Positions 28,541 to 38,480 of a stretch of 64,000 bases of DNA are shown piece by piece (the stretch's first letter is position 1; each line of letters starts with the position of its first letter). The stretch comes from Burkholderiales bacterium (GTDB lineage: Bacteria > Pseudomonadota > Gammaproteobacteria > Burkholderiales > Burkholderiaceae), in contig JAJTAZ010000017.1 of the NCBI GenBank assembly GCA_021287185.1, forward strand, positions 1 through 64,000, read 5' to 3'. Below the pieces are notes generated by a model that did no database searches, had not been told where the DNA came from, and saw only the letters and a list, made by a program, of their open reading frames with translations. The position numbers and the translations under genes were made by a program.

Positions 28541-29959
28541 ATGAATATGCCCACTCGTTTTTACAATGAAATGTTTGCTGATGATGGTGGTGTGCGTCCG
28601 CACTATCGTGCGATGCATGAGTGGCTCCAACAGCAAACACCCGAAATCATCGCTGAAAAACGCCGCCAAGCCGATTTGATGTTTCACAAAGTGGGCATCA
28701 CGTTTGCTGTCTATGGCGAAGAAGACGGTGCCGAGCGTTTGATTCCTTTTGACATCATTCCACGTGTGTTTCCCAAGTCGGAATGGTCTGCTCTTGAAAG
28801 AGGTTTGCGTCAACGTGTGCAAACCCTCAATATGTTTTTACACGATGTCTACCACGAACAAAACATTCTGAAAGCAGGGATTATTCCACCCGATCGGATT
28901 TTTAATAACGCCCAATATCGCCCAGAAATGCAGGGTGTCAATGTCGCACGTCAAATTTATTCGCACATCAGCGGCATTGACATCGTGCGCGCTGGTGAAG
29001 GTGAGTTTTATGTGTTGGAGGACAATCTGCGTGTGCCTTCGGGTGTGTCGTACATGCTCGAAGACCGTAAAATGATGATGCGTCTGTTCCCCGAGTTGTT
29101 CTCGCAATACAAAGTCGCACCTGTGGCACATTACCCCGATATGTTGTTGGACACCTTGCGCAGTGTCGCGCCCAACGGCATTGACAATCCAACCGTGGTC
29201 GTGATGACCCCAGGTGCATACAACAGCGCGTACTTTGAGCACGCTTTCCTCGCACAACAAATGGGGGTTGAACTGGTTGAAGGGCAAGACTTATTTGTTG
29301 ATGATTTACACGTCTACATGCGCACCACACATGGCCCAAAACGCGTGGACGTGATTTACCGCCGAATTGATGATGATTTCCTTGATCCTTTGGCATTTCG
29401 TGCCGATTCAAGTTTGGGGGTATCGGGTCTGCTCAATTGTTATCGCGCAGGTCACGTGACCTTAACCAATGCGATTGGCACAGGCGTTGCCGATGACAAA
29501 TCAATTTACCCATTCGTGCCCGACATGATTCGCTTTTACCTGTCGGAAGAACCAATCTTGCACAATGTGCCGACTTTTCAGTGTCGCAAACCCGACGAAC
29601 TCGAATACACGCTGGCCAATTTGGACAAACTCGTGGTCAAAGAAACCCACGGTGCGGGTGGCTACGGTATGTTGGTCGGTCCTGCGGCGAGCAAGGCCGA
29701 GATTGAAGAATTCCGTCGTGTGCTGATTGCCAAACCTGAGCAATACATCTCGCAACCCACCTTGGCACTGTCCACTTGTCCAACCTATGTTGATAGCGGT
29801 ATTGCACCGCGCCACATTGACCTGCGTCCGTTTGTGCTGTCTGGTAAAGAAGTACAACTGGCACCTGGTGGTTTGACCCGCGTGGCTTTGAAAGAAGGCT
29901 CGTTGGTGGTCAATAGTTCGCAAGGCGGTGGTACCAAAGACACTTGGGTATTGGAATGA
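28541..29959 (+). CDS. Circularly permuted ATP-grasp protein
   Basis: A 472-residue member of the circularly permuted ATP-grasp family (DUF404/DUF407). Hallmarks include IPFDIIPRVFP, NVARQIYSHISGID, DLFVDDLHVYMRTTHGPKRV, RADSSLGVSGLLNCYRAG and LVVKETHGAGGYGMLVGP, the last likely the nucleotide-binding part. Proteins of this family are predicted amino- or peptide-ligases and are consistently linked to alpha-E and transglutaminase genes, as here. I chose ATG 28541, preceded by CAGG, as 59 upstream codons are non-homologous. Product and substrate are unknown. Confidence 0.92.
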   Translation: MNMPTRFYNEMFADDGGVRPHYRAMHEWLQQQTPEIIAEKRRQADLMFHKVGITFAVYGEEDGAERLIPFDIIPRVFPKSEWSALERGLRQRVQTLNMFLHDVYHEQNILKAGIIPPDRIFNNAQYRPEMQGVNVARQIYSHISGIDIVRAGEGEFYVLEDNLRVPSGVSYMLEDRKMMMRLFPELFSQYKVAPVAHYPDMLLDTLRSVAPNGIDNPTVVVMTPGAYNSAYFEHAFLAQQMGVELVEGQDLFVDDLHVYMRTTHGPKRVDVIYRRIDDDFLDPLAFRADSSLGVSGLLNCYRAGHVTLTNAIGTGVADDKSIYPFVPDMIRFYLSEEPILHNVPTFQCRKPDELEYTLANLDKLVVKETHGAGGYGMLVGPAASKAEIEEFRRVLIAKPEQYISQPTLALSTCPTYVDSGIAPRHIDLRPFVLSGKEVQLAPGGLTRVALKEGSLVVNSSQGGGTKDTWVLE

Positions 29960-30003
29960 CAAACAAATAGCTGAGATTAATAATTTGCATACAGAGAGAC
30001 ACA

Positions 30004-30561
30004 ATGACAACGCGTATTTATCGAACTATATATTTAACACTTACAGTCATCATTTTCCAATGTACAAGTTTTGCTGTGTGGGCATCTGGTTGCAACCTGA
30101 TAAACAAGCCAAACGTTGATGGGCTATACATTGGTATGCCAGCAAAAGTTTTTTTGCAAACTCATCCAACTGCTAATATTGGGCCAAGTTTTGGAAGCAA
30201 GCAACAACGCTTGAATCATATTGGTTTCTTTGGAGATGACGCAGAGTCAAAAAAACCATTAGCACATGCTGGGGAAGTTTTTTTCATTTTTACTTTAGAT
30301 GAGTTCATATATGCGTATGCTATATCTTATCTTGGTGCTGGTGTTACTAATGAAACGTCATTAGAGGATTTTCAAAATATTATAATTCAGCGATACAATT
30401 TACCTAAACTTGGCTGGATAAAATATGAAAATAATTCAGTCAAATTAGTTTGTAATAATATCGAAATTCGTTTACATCAGAGTAATGCGATAGATGATGA
30501 TCCAATGATGTTCGTACGAGATATTCATTTATCAGAACTTGCCGATCGTTTAAAACAATAA
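30004..30561 (+). CDS. Exported protein of unknown function inside the ATP-grasp operon
   Basis: 185 residues with an N-terminal signal sequence ending around FAVWASGC; Cys 30 could be lipidated but the lipobox (ASGC) is poor. The mature part has GLYIGMPAKVFLQTHP early, resembling repeated short motifs in periplasmic proteins that begin with a conserved Gly-Met turn, and no catalytic motif. The DNA is visibly richer in A/T than its neighbours, and the gene stands 44 bases after the ATP-grasp stop and 16 bases before alpha-E, on the same strand. I do not recognise a family. It looks like a gene inserted into an otherwise conserved operon. Confidence 0.8.
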   Translation: MTTRIYRTIYLTLTVIIFQCTSFAVWASGCNLINKPNVDGLYIGMPAKVFLQTHPTANIGPSFGSKQQRLNHIGFFGDDAESKKPLAHAGEVFFIFTLDEFIYAYAISYLGAGVTNETSLEDFQNIIIQRYNLPKLGWIKYENNSVKLVCNNIEIRLHQSNAIDDDPMMFVRDIHLSELADRLKQ

Positions 30562-30577
30562 ATACTCAGGAAAACTT

Positions 30578-31576
30578 ATGTTACTCTCCCGCACCGCAGA
30601 TCACCTATATTGGCATGCCCGTTATATTGAGCGTGCAGAAAACACCGCGCGTATGCTTGGCGTGAATTATGAAACCTTGCTCATGCCACACGAAGCACAC
30701 AAAGAGCATAACTTGTGGCGCGCCACGTTGGGCTTATCTGAGTTGGAACCACAATTCATGGAATTGTATGGCGAAATCAATACCGCCAATGTACTGCAAT
30801 TCATGATTACGGACATGCGCAATCCCTCATCAATTCAATCTTGCTTGTGGGCGGCACGTGAAAATGCGCGCGCGGTTCGAGGCAGTTTAACGTCAGAATT
30901 GTACGAAACCATCAACAGTGTGTGGATTGAGTCGCGCGACTGGGTGACCACCCAACGTGCAATCAACCGTGCACCAGAATACCTTGAGTGGGTCAAAATG
31001 CGCTCACATCTGATTCTCGGTGTGGCCTTGGGTACGATGCTCAAAGACGAAACCTTTAATTTTTTACGCATGGGAACGTTTATTGAACGTGCAGACAACA
31101 CGGCTCGCTTGTTGGATTTGAAATTTTTTGAGTATTCCGAAATCACCCACGCCAAAGAAAAAGACACCGAACAAATTCAAAACGAAAATGATTCGAAAGA
31201 TTTTTATCATTGGGCAGCTTTGCTGCGCTCGGTGTCTGGTTTTGAAGTCTATCGCCAAACCTACCACGATGTCATCACACCCGAGCGCGTGGCAGAACTT
31301 TTGATTTTTCGCAAAGAGATGCCCCGTTCACTCGCTGCTTGTATGAACGATTTGCGCAAAAACATTCAATATGTACGCAACGATTACTCAGCCAAAACCG
31401 AACGTTTGGTTGGGCGCATGCACGCAGATTTGCAGTATGGACAAATTCAAGAGGTTCTACAAAATGGCATCCACGCCTATTTGACTGAGTTTTTAGAAAA
31501 AACCTTTGAATTAGGGCAACAAATTAGCCAAGACTTTTTGGTTCCACTTAACCCCGCGCACATTAAAGTGGCATAA
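30578..31576 (+). CDS. Alpha-E domain protein (DUF403)
   Basis: A 332-residue, nearly all-helical protein with the alpha-E start LLSRTADHLYWHARYIERAENTARML and a second, related block (FLRMGTFIERADNTARLLD), so the two halves are internal repeats. Family members always occur with circularly permuted ATP-grasp and transglutaminase genes; the biochemical role is unknown. CAGGA SD before ATG 30578. No signal peptide, hence cytoplasmic. Confidence 0.94.
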   Translation: MLLSRTADHLYWHARYIERAENTARMLGVNYETLLMPHEAHKEHNLWRATLGLSELEPQFMELYGEINTANVLQFMITDMRNPSSIQSCLWAARENARAVRGSLTSELYETINSVWIESRDWVTTQRAINRAPEYLEWVKMRSHLILGVALGTMLKDETFNFLRMGTFIERADNTARLLDLKFFEYSEITHAKEKDTEQIQNENDSKDFYHWAALLRSVSGFEVYRQTYHDVITPERVAELLIFRKEMPRSLAACMNDLRKNIQYVRNDYSAKTERLVGRMHADLQYGQIQEVLQNGIHAYLTEFLEKTFELGQQISQDFLVPLNPAHIKVA

Positions 31577-31726
31577 TTGCGCCCTGACAATAAATACCTC
31601 GACACAACCATTGAGTGTTTTTTCAACTTAATGATTGTTGATTGAAGTCACTGATTAAAACAAGTTTGAATCCGTCGGGGGATGCAATCATCATGTGATT
31701 GCATCCCACACACACCAAAGGCAGTT

Positions 31727-32575
31727 ATGCGTTACGAAATTCTCCACAACACGCACTACGAATACGAAACACCCGTTTCGTACCTCATTCAACTCTTGCG
31801 CCTCACACCCCGCAGCGGTGCTGGGCAGAATGTGATTAACTGGAGCATCGGCGCGCCCACACGTTTACAACCACAAATTGATGTTTTCGGCAACCACACC
31901 CACATCATGACCATCACGCAACCAATTACAGCTCTGGATGTGAATGTCCGTGGGGTGGTTGAAATTAATGAAGATGCCTCTGGACACCGATTCAGCGGTA
32001 CAGAAGGTATTTCGCCTTATATATTCACACAAGCCACACACTTTACCGAAAGCAATGATGAGTTGACCGAGTTTGCCAAGCATTACATTGGCGGTCCGCA
32101 AATTTCTGAATCGCAAGCACTGCGTTTAATGCAGGCCGTACACGAAAAAATCATTTACACCACGGGCTCAACCCAAGTCACCACCACCGCGACAGAAGCT
32201 TTCGCGCAGGGGCAAGGGGTCTGTCAAGACCAGGCCCACGTATTCCTCGCTTGCGCCCGCGCGCTCGGTGTTCCTGCTCGTTACATTAGTGGTTATCTTA
32301 ATACGGGCGACGTCGGTCACGTTGCCAGCCACGCATGGGTTGATGTGTACACCGATGCGCACGAGTGGCTCAGCATTGACATCACCAACACCTGCATCAC
32401 CGATGGGCGACACTGCCGTCTGGCGATTGGTCGTGATTACGACAGCGCATGTCCTGTACGTGGTACACGATTGGGGGGCGGAAGTGAATCCATGGCAGCT
32501 CACGTCTATGTCTCGGCACAGGGTGATGTCAATGTGTATGAGCAGTTTTTAAAACAACAACAGCAACAACAATAA
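31727..32575 (+). CDS. Transglutaminase-like protease-fold protein
   Basis: 282 residues: an N-terminal bacterial transglutaminase-like domain (MRYEILHNTHYEYETPVS, about 1-90) and a transglutaminase core with Cys in GQGVCQDQAHVF, His in VASHAWVDVYT and Asp in WLSIDITN, the full triad. The last residues are a poly-glutamine run. ATG 31727 has an AAAGG SD. In this operon type it may cleave or crosslink the peptide made by the ATP-grasp protein. The related Anbu proteasome-like gene, often linked, is not present. Confidence 0.93.
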   Translation: MRYEILHNTHYEYETPVSYLIQLLRLTPRSGAGQNVINWSIGAPTRLQPQIDVFGNHTHIMTITQPITALDVNVRGVVEINEDASGHRFSGTEGISPYIFTQATHFTESNDELTEFAKHYIGGPQISESQALRLMQAVHEKIIYTTGSTQVTTTATEAFAQGQGVCQDQAHVFLACARALGVPARYISGYLNTGDVGHVASHAWVDVYTDAHEWLSIDITNTCITDGRHCRLAIGRDYDSACPVRGTRLGGGSESMAAHVYVSAQGDVNVYEQFLKQQQQQQ

Positions 32576-32777
32576 ATGCCGCACATTCACCCACTCAAGT
32601 CAATATCCACGATGGATTGATGTGCCCATGGAATTAAAAAACCAGACTCTGATAAAACCCGTTTGATGGTGTCGTATCGCCATTGAACACCTCTTGAACA
32701 TCTCTACAACACACCAAAGGCGTGCCGTTGACAGAGAACTCAAAAGCACTGAAAAAACCAATCACAAGAATTGGGAT

Positions 32778-32972
32778 TTATGAATTGCCCGCATCAAAGA
32801 CCGATGAGTCCAGTCCATCGTCTTGGGCATCGCTTTCAACAGGAATTTTGTAAGACTCTTGCGACCAAGCACCCAAATCAATCAGGCGACACCTTTCAGA
32901 GCAAAAGGGGCGGAATGGTGACTCAACACGGTACTCGTGTTTGACACGGCAAGTTGGGCAACGCACCTGCAT
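32778..32972 (-). CDS. yacG: DNA gyrase inhibitor YacG
   Basis: A 64-residue zinc-ribbon protein. CPTC (residues 5-8) and FCSERC (28-33) supply four Cys zinc ligands, followed by LIDLGAWSQESYKIP, typical of YacG, which inhibits gyrase. It lies 3 bases after zapD in the pilD-coaE-zapD-yacG order. The 202 bases downstream (32576-32777) show no gene. Confidence 0.94.
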   Translation of the reverse strand: MQVRCPTCRVKHEYRVESPFRPFCSERCRLIDLGAWSQESYKIPVESDAQDDGLDSSVFDAGNS

Positions 32973-32975
32973 GAT

Positions 32976-33824
32976 TTACACCAAACAGAAAGAACGATGC
33001 GGCTGCTGAGACTCCAAACTGGAGTTTGGAACACCACACAAGCCCAAACGAAAACTGATTTCTTCAGGTGTTGGTTCACCTGTCACGGCCGTGGGCCGAG
33101 CCTGCAAAGCGGGTCGAGCAAAACGCAACCAAATCACATGTTTGTTTGCACTGACATCAGGTAAACAACGGGTGGTCTGGGTGATTTCAATTTGCAAAAT
33201 ATCGAATTTGCGCCCCAATAAAGGTTGTTGAAATACTTTATTGAGGGTAACACAATCTTTGCTTGAAGCCATATTGCGCGCAATCGACAATAAAAACACC
33301 ACCGCATCAAATAAGGGGGCAAAAGGCATCGCCCAACGTTCCATATCCGAGCGACGTTGAGCGGGATCTTCTTGTAACCATTGATGGTAAAACCCCATGT
33401 CAAAAGAACACGCGCTTGAGGCCACCACCAAACGACTTTTGACATTGAGCAACCACTCGTTTTCAACCAAATTACCGCCAAATTTTGGAGATTGCTCAAT
33501 TTGTTTTTGCGCATCCACCATCCTAAGTATGGTTTGAGTCAACTTTTCTTCAGAAATTTCGGGCGAGCTGTAATACTGGCTCAAAGATTGCTTATAACGA
33601 CCCAACTCCGACAACAAGTCGCCTTTGACGTCGTTGCGAAAGGTAAAGTCATATAAGTCCAGAAGGGTTAGTAATCCTGTGTGGTGGTCGTCTTTGTGAT
33701 TGGATGTCAAGTAATGCAACCAACGACGATACAGATTTTCGATGCGCAAAAAAGTCCTAAACCGCTCACTGAGTGGGAACTCAAACATCATTTTCGATTC
33801 AGCCTCTTGCGCAGAATACGTCAT
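32976..33824 (-). CDS. zapD: Cell division protein ZapD
   Basis: Crosslinks FtsZ filaments at the division ring. The 282-residue mostly helical protein has the family start FEFPLSERFRTFLRIENLYRRW and conserved PLLGRKFDILQIEI in the C-terminal beta domain. The ATG overlaps the coaE stop (ATGA), so I keep 33824 although a Met 11 residues in is where homology begins. Confidence 0.93.
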   Translation of the reverse strand: MTYSAQEAESKMMFEFPLSERFRTFLRIENLYRRWLHYLTSNHKDDHHTGLLTLLDLYDFTFRNDVKGDLLSELGRYKQSLSQYYSSPEISEEKLTQTILRMVDAQKQIEQSPKFGGNLVENEWLLNVKSRLVVASSACSFDMGFYHQWLQEDPAQRRSDMERWAMPFAPLFDAVVFLLSIARNMASSKDCVTLNKVFQQPLLGRKFDILQIEITQTTRCLPDVSANKHVIWLRFARPALQARPTAVTGEPTPEEISFRLGLCGVPNSSLESQQPHRSFCLV

Positions 33825-34540
33825 GTTTTACTTTCGATGCATTTTATATTTTTTAATAAACTTATGTGGTGAACCAGTATATCCACTTGAACCTGAAGAT
33901 TCAAGAGGTTTACCTGATTTTTATCATTATTTATCAAAACGTTAGCAATATTTCTGCGCACATCGGGGTGTGCTTGTGCGCTGATAATCGATTCAATCAC
34001 AGTGTCATCCAAATGCGGACTGCGCATTTTCACGCGTCCGATTTGGGTTTGGCGTGAACAATCAACCACCACAATCCAGTCCAATCGATCGCGCCAAAAT
34101 GCACTTTCAGCCAACAGTGGAATATCGTAAACCAAATAACGATACAAGCCCGATTGTGCACATCGATGCGCCCATTCAATCACCTCTTGCGCAATCATTG
34201 GATGCATAATTGCTTCAAGTTTGCTTTTCGCTTGGGCATCTTGAAACACCCACTGCCGCATCTGCGCACGATTCAATTCGCCTGCGGGTGTTGCCGCCGA
34301 TGGCCCAAACGAGGCAACAATCTGCGGCATCGCGCGACCGTCCGCCTGTGTGAGCGCATGGGAGATGCGATCCAAATCAATAACAAACGCACCGCGTTCA
34401 CGCAACAACTGGGCTACGGTTGATTTGCCCGAACCGATACCACCCGTTAAACCAATATTGATGGTATTGCACGGCAGTTGTGCCGCCCACTTCGGCTGTC
34501 GAAGTTCGGGATGCTGAATATTTAAAGTAGTAGCGGACAC
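33821..34540 (-). CDS. coaE: Dephospho-CoA kinase
   Basis: Last step of coenzyme A synthesis. GLTGGIGSGKSTVAQ at about residues 30-44 is the P-loop and YDIPLLAESAFW a family motif. 239 residues include about 27 extra at the N-terminus, as the start is a GTG at 34540 with an AAAGG SD; no nearer ATG fits. Located between pilD and zapD as usual. Confidence 0.94.
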   Translation of the reverse strand: MSATTLNIQHPELRQPKWAAQLPCNTINIGLTGGIGSGKSTVAQLLRERGAFVIDLDRISHALTQADGRAMPQIVASFGPSAATPAGELNRAQMRQWVFQDAQAKSKLEAIMHPMIAQEVIEWAHRCAQSGLYRYLVYDIPLLAESAFWRDRLDWIVVVDCSRQTQIGRVKMRSPHLDDTVIESIISAQAHPDVRRNIANVLINNDKNQVNLLNLQVQVDILVHHISLLKNIKCIESKT

Positions 34541-34558
34541 ATCAGACCTTTCAACGCG

Positions 34559-35386
34559 TCAAACAAACAATTTAAAATGACCGTGCATCATCAACATTTG
34601 AACGAGTGCACCCGCACTGATAAACGGGCCAAATGGTATTTTTAAACTGCGCAATACCTGACGACGTAAAGATGCGAGCAGTACACCAAAAACCAAAGCC
34701 AACACACATGCAAACAGCAACACATTGGGCACCGCCGCAATCCCCTGCCAGCACCCAATCGCAGCCAACAATTTGCAATCGCCTAAACCCAAACCTTCAA
34801 CCCCACGCCACTTCAAGTACGCAAAGTAAGGCAGCCATAAAATCAAATAGCCAAATGCAGCAGCAAGCAATGCTCGCATCAGCACCATCCATACATCACC
34901 CTGCGCAAAAAACACCACTACCATCAAACCAATACCAAACAAAGCAGCATTTAACACATCGGGCAACAAAAAATGCAAGGCATCAATCCAACTGGCAATC
35001 CACAGTAAATAAAGAAATACAAAGCCGCTCAAAGCTTGCCAAGTCAAACCAAACATCCACACACTCAGCAATGCCCACACCACCGTGCCCAGTTCAACCC
35101 AAAAATAACGAGAGGGAATTGATTGCTGACAATACGCACAGCGACCACGCAACCCAATAAAACTGAGCAAAGGAATATTGTGCCACCATCGAATCGGATG
35201 CCGACACTGAGGACAAAACGAGGCGGGCGTTGCGATATTAAAAGCGTTCTGATGGTCCGCGCCACCTTCCTGACGCAGCAACATTCGCGGCAAACGATAA
35301 ATCAAGACATTGGCAAAACTGCCCAATGCGGCCGCAAGCAACACCACAAAAATCAGTTCTATCCAAAGCGAAGCATCATGGCTCAT
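34559..35386 (-). CDS. pilD: Type IV prepilin peptidase/N-methyltransferase
   Basis: Inner-membrane aspartyl peptidase that cuts and methylates prepilins. Two CxxC pairs (CPQC and CAYC) form the zinc site of the methylase loop. Catalytic Asp residues are in SWIDALHFLLPD and GLGDCKLLA (GxGD). About eight hydrophobic segments, 275 residues. ATG 35386 is one base after the pilC stop. Confidence 0.95.
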   Translation of the reverse strand: MSHDASLWIELIFVVLLAAALGSFANVLIYRLPRMLLRQEGGADHQNAFNIATPASFCPQCRHPIRWWHNIPLLSFIGLRGRCAYCQQSIPSRYFWVELGTVVWALLSVWMFGLTWQALSGFVFLYLLWIASWIDALHFLLPDVLNAALFGIGLMVVVFFAQGDVWMVLMRALLAAAFGYLILWLPYFAYLKWRGVEGLGLGDCKLLAAIGCWQGIAAVPNVLLFACVLALVFGVLLASLRRQVLRSLKIPFGPFISAGALVQMLMMHGHFKLFV

Positions 35387-35387
35387 A

Positions 35388-36608
35388 TCAAATTGCACCA
35401 CCCAAATTGAGTATGGGCAGATACAAAGCAACGACCATCGTTGCAATGAGCAGCCCAATAACCACAACCAGCACGGGCTCAATCAACGAAGACAAACGCT
35501 TGACCCCTTGCTCTAAGATAAACTCATTGTGTGCCGCATCTTGCGTCAACATGGTCGATAAAGTGCCCGACTCCTCGCCGATTTGTACCCGTTGAATCAA
35601 ACTCGGCTCAAACACGGGATATTGCGTCATGGCCAAAGACATGCTGTGTCCATTGAGTACGTCCTGTGTCACTGAACGAATGGCGCGACGCATGGCTGGG
35701 CTGGATACTGTCTGTGACGAAATGTCCAAGGCTCGATGCAGCGGTATGCCCGCTTGGTACAACAAGCCCAAAGTTCGGGCAAATTGCGCATGCCAACCAA
35801 CGACCAACAAGCGACCAATCACTGGGATTTTCATACGCCACGCATCAAAATGCGTGCGCAAGAATTGTCCACCCCATTGACGGGCTACCACATACAGGAA
35901 CGACAAAAAAACGGCTATACCCAACCCGTGTTCGCGAATGCTTCGCGAGCCGTTGAGCAACATCTGTGTCAACCATGGCAACGGTTTGCCATTGCTGCGG
36001 TAAATGCCTTCAAATACAGGAACCACAAAAGTCAACACGCCCAACCACACCAAAATTGCGACCCCCAGTACAAACGCGGGATACCACAGCGCGGTTTTGA
36101 CCTGCGAAACGATTTTTTGACGTTGTTCACGCACATACACAATGTTATTGAGCACCTCTGAAAGTGTTCCTGACTCTTCACCACTGGCAATCAAATTACA
36201 CGTAAGGGTGTCAAATATTTTGGGATGATGGCGCAGGGCGGTGTGTAAATGTTCACCTCGCTCAACGTCCAAGCGGATGGTTTGAATCACATTGCGAAAA
36301 TAAGGTTTGGTTTGACTGTGCAACTGAACATCTAAAATGCGCAGCAAAGGTACGCCTGAATCATACAACGCAGACAATTCCTGTAAAAATTGCGTCACCT
36401 GCGCATCGGATATGGGGCGTATAAAAGGCTCTCGACTGACGCGAATGTGCATGGCCACAATCCCGCGTTGTGAGAGTTGTTCACGCACCACCATTTTATC
36501 CGCGCCATACAAAACACCACTCATCGCTTGCCCTGCACGATTTTGCCCGCGCCAAGTATAGCGTTTCAACACAGAGGTCTGCGCCGAGGCGTCCAAGGTC
36601 TGATTCAT
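35388..36608 (-). CDS. pilC: Type IV pilus inner-membrane platform protein PilC
   Basis: T2SF-family platform protein working with the PilB ATPase. Two homologous cytoplasmic domains (about 75-200 and 275-400) with ASGEESGTLSEVL and QIGEESGTLSTML, each followed by membrane helices. 406 residues, normal. Between pilB and pilD; no pilin gene in the window. Confidence 0.95.
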   Translation of the reverse strand: MNQTLDASAQTSVLKRYTWRGQNRAGQAMSGVLYGADKMVVREQLSQRGIVAMHIRVSREPFIRPISDAQVTQFLQELSALYDSGVPLLRILDVQLHSQTKPYFRNVIQTIRLDVERGEHLHTALRHHPKIFDTLTCNLIASGEESGTLSEVLNNIVYVREQRQKIVSQVKTALWYPAFVLGVAILVWLGVLTFVVPVFEGIYRSNGKPLPWLTQMLLNGSRSIREHGLGIAVFLSFLYVVARQWGGQFLRTHFDAWRMKIPVIGRLLVVGWHAQFARTLGLLYQAGIPLHRALDISSQTVSSPAMRRAIRSVTQDVLNGHSMSLAMTQYPVFEPSLIQRVQIGEESGTLSTMLTQDAAHNEFILEQGVKRLSSLIEPVLVVVIGLLIATMVVALYLPILNLGGAI

Positions 36609-36628
36609 AAGTTCAATTTTATTTCAGT

Positions 36629-38413
36629 CTATAAGGTGACAGACATCACTTCTTCCAAAGCACTCGTGCCCGCCATCACTTTCAATAAACCTGCTTGGCG
36701 CAGATTTAAATGACCTTCTTGCTCTGCTTGCACGCTTAGGGTCTGAGCAGAAGCATTTTGTGCAATTAAAGACTGCATGGCACTTGAAACAGGCACCACT
36801 TGAAACACGCCTGTACGTCCCCAATAGCCCGTTCCATGACAATGAGGGCACCCTTTTGGTGCGTAGGCTTGCCAATCGGTTTGTGCCGCTTGCGCAACCG
36901 TCATCCCCGCACTTTGCAATAAAACCTCATCCAATCGAACCGCTTGTTTACAAGTACACAGTTTACGCACCAAACGCTGCGCAATGATTAAACTCACGGA
37001 TGCGGCCACATTGTACGCGCTCACACCCATTTGCGACAGACGCGTCAACGCCATGGTGGCATCATTGGTGTGTAAAGTTGAAAACACCAAATGCCCTGTT
37101 TGCGCGGCTTTAACTGCAATGTCAGCGGTTTCTAAATCCCGAATCTCACCCACCATCAAAATATCTGGGTCTTGACGTAAAAACGCGCGTAAAGCAGTCG
37201 AAAAATGGATGCCTGCTTTTTCGTTGATGTTGACTTGATTGACGCCGTGCATAAAAATTTCGACAGGGTCTTCAACCGTTGAAATGTTCACACCTTCCTT
37301 GTTGAGGATATTGAGACAGGCATACAAAGACACCGTTTTACCACTGCCTGTAGGCCCCGTCATCAGAATCATTCCATGCGGATTGTTCAATGCATTTTGT
37401 ACAATGCGCAACTGCTCAGGCTCATACCCCAAACCATCCAAATCCAGAACTGTATTTTGTGCGTTTAAAAACCGCACCACAATTTTTTCACCAAATACAG
37501 TCGGCAAGGTACTGACTCGACAGTCAACGGTTTGATTGGCATTGATGTTCAACTTAATGCGACCGTCTTGGGGAATGCGTTTTTCTGCAATGTCCAATTG
37601 CGCCATGATTTTTAAACGTACCACCAATTGCTCTTTCATGGAGAGTTCAGGGCTGGCCACTTCATGCAGCACGCCATCAATGCGCGCGCGAATGCGGTAT
37701 TGATTGGCAAATGGTTCAAAATGCACATCCGAAGCATGCTCATTGACCATACGCACCAATAAATCGTGAATATACCGCACCACGGGCGCGTCCTTGACAT
37801 CAAAGCTTGAGGTCATAGCAGCTTCAATCGGTGGTCTGCGAGATTCTGCATCCAACGAGGCGATTTCCTTGCTGTCCGTGCCAATTAAGTGACTAAAATT
37901 GGATTTGCCGTGTCGAATCGATTGGATCCGCAAATACTCCGATGGTGACAACAATCGCCACTCACATGGTTCATGAAAAATAAACGCCAAACGCTGCAAA
38001 GCCTGCACGTCTGACGCATCCAACACACCCAGTTTGGTGAGACCTGAACCCAAATCACCCAGCGCCACCACACACTGTGGCGCTTCACGCAGAGCTTTCG
38101 GCAACGCTTTGGCTGGGTACCCTTGCAATAAAGCACGCTCGTAGGCAACCCATTCATCGGCTGGCACGCACGGGATGTGCCATGCTTGGCTCAAATATTG
38201 GACAACCGACGCTTCGTATTCAGAGGAATCTCCCAATAAAACCGTCAGCCATTTTGCCAAACTGTGTTCTGCTGAATGATGTGCCGACGGTGCATGGGCA
38301 TTGGCACGCACAATATCGTCCACACTGGCACACTTACCTTTCAGTAAGGTGCTCGCAACCCCTCGCGCGTAGTCTGGCGTGTTTTTTAAAACCTTTGTAT
38401 TGGCCATGCTCAT
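36629..38413 (-). CDS. pilB: Type IV pilus assembly ATPase PilB
   Basis: Hexameric motor for pilus extension. An N-terminal MshEN-like domain is followed by the ATPase with Walker A GPTGSGKTVSLY, Asp box and Walker B (PDILMVGEIRDLETADIA), His box and the tetracysteine zinc motif (CTCK ... CPHC). The start is uncertain: a GTG at 38464 lies too close to its SD, so I prefer the ATGs at 38413 or 38407 (594 or 592 aa). Confidence 0.95.
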   Translation of the reverse strand: MSMANTKVLKNTPDYARGVASTLLKGKCASVDDIVRANAHAPSAHHSAEHSLAKWLTVLLGDSSEYEASVVQYLSQAWHIPCVPADEWVAYERALLQGYPAKALPKALREAPQCVVALGDLGSGLTKLGVLDASDVQALQRLAFIFHEPCEWRLLSPSEYLRIQSIRHGKSNFSHLIGTDSKEIASLDAESRRPPIEAAMTSSFDVKDAPVVRYIHDLLVRMVNEHASDVHFEPFANQYRIRARIDGVLHEVASPELSMKEQLVVRLKIMAQLDIAEKRIPQDGRIKLNINANQTVDCRVSTLPTVFGEKIVVRFLNAQNTVLDLDGLGYEPEQLRIVQNALNNPHGMILMTGPTGSGKTVSLYACLNILNKEGVNISTVEDPVEIFMHGVNQVNINEKAGIHFSTALRAFLRQDPDILMVGEIRDLETADIAVKAAQTGHLVFSTLHTNDATMALTRLSQMGVSAYNVAASVSLIIAQRLVRKLCTCKQAVRLDEVLLQSAGMTVAQAAQTDWQAYAPKGCPHCHGTGYWGRTGVFQVVPVSSAMQSLIAQNASAQTLSVQAEQEGHLNLRQAGLLKVMAGTSALEEVMSVTL

Positions 38414-38480
38414 TCCAATCACCATTGATAATGAATTTGTTTGCTGATGCCCTCGCTTATTCACATCCTCGGCTGGTGAA

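Noticed and set aside
32576..32777. Gene or RNA between the transglutaminase gene and yacG
   Set aside because: No open frame with SD, no tRNA-like or long hairpin structure; nothing supportable.
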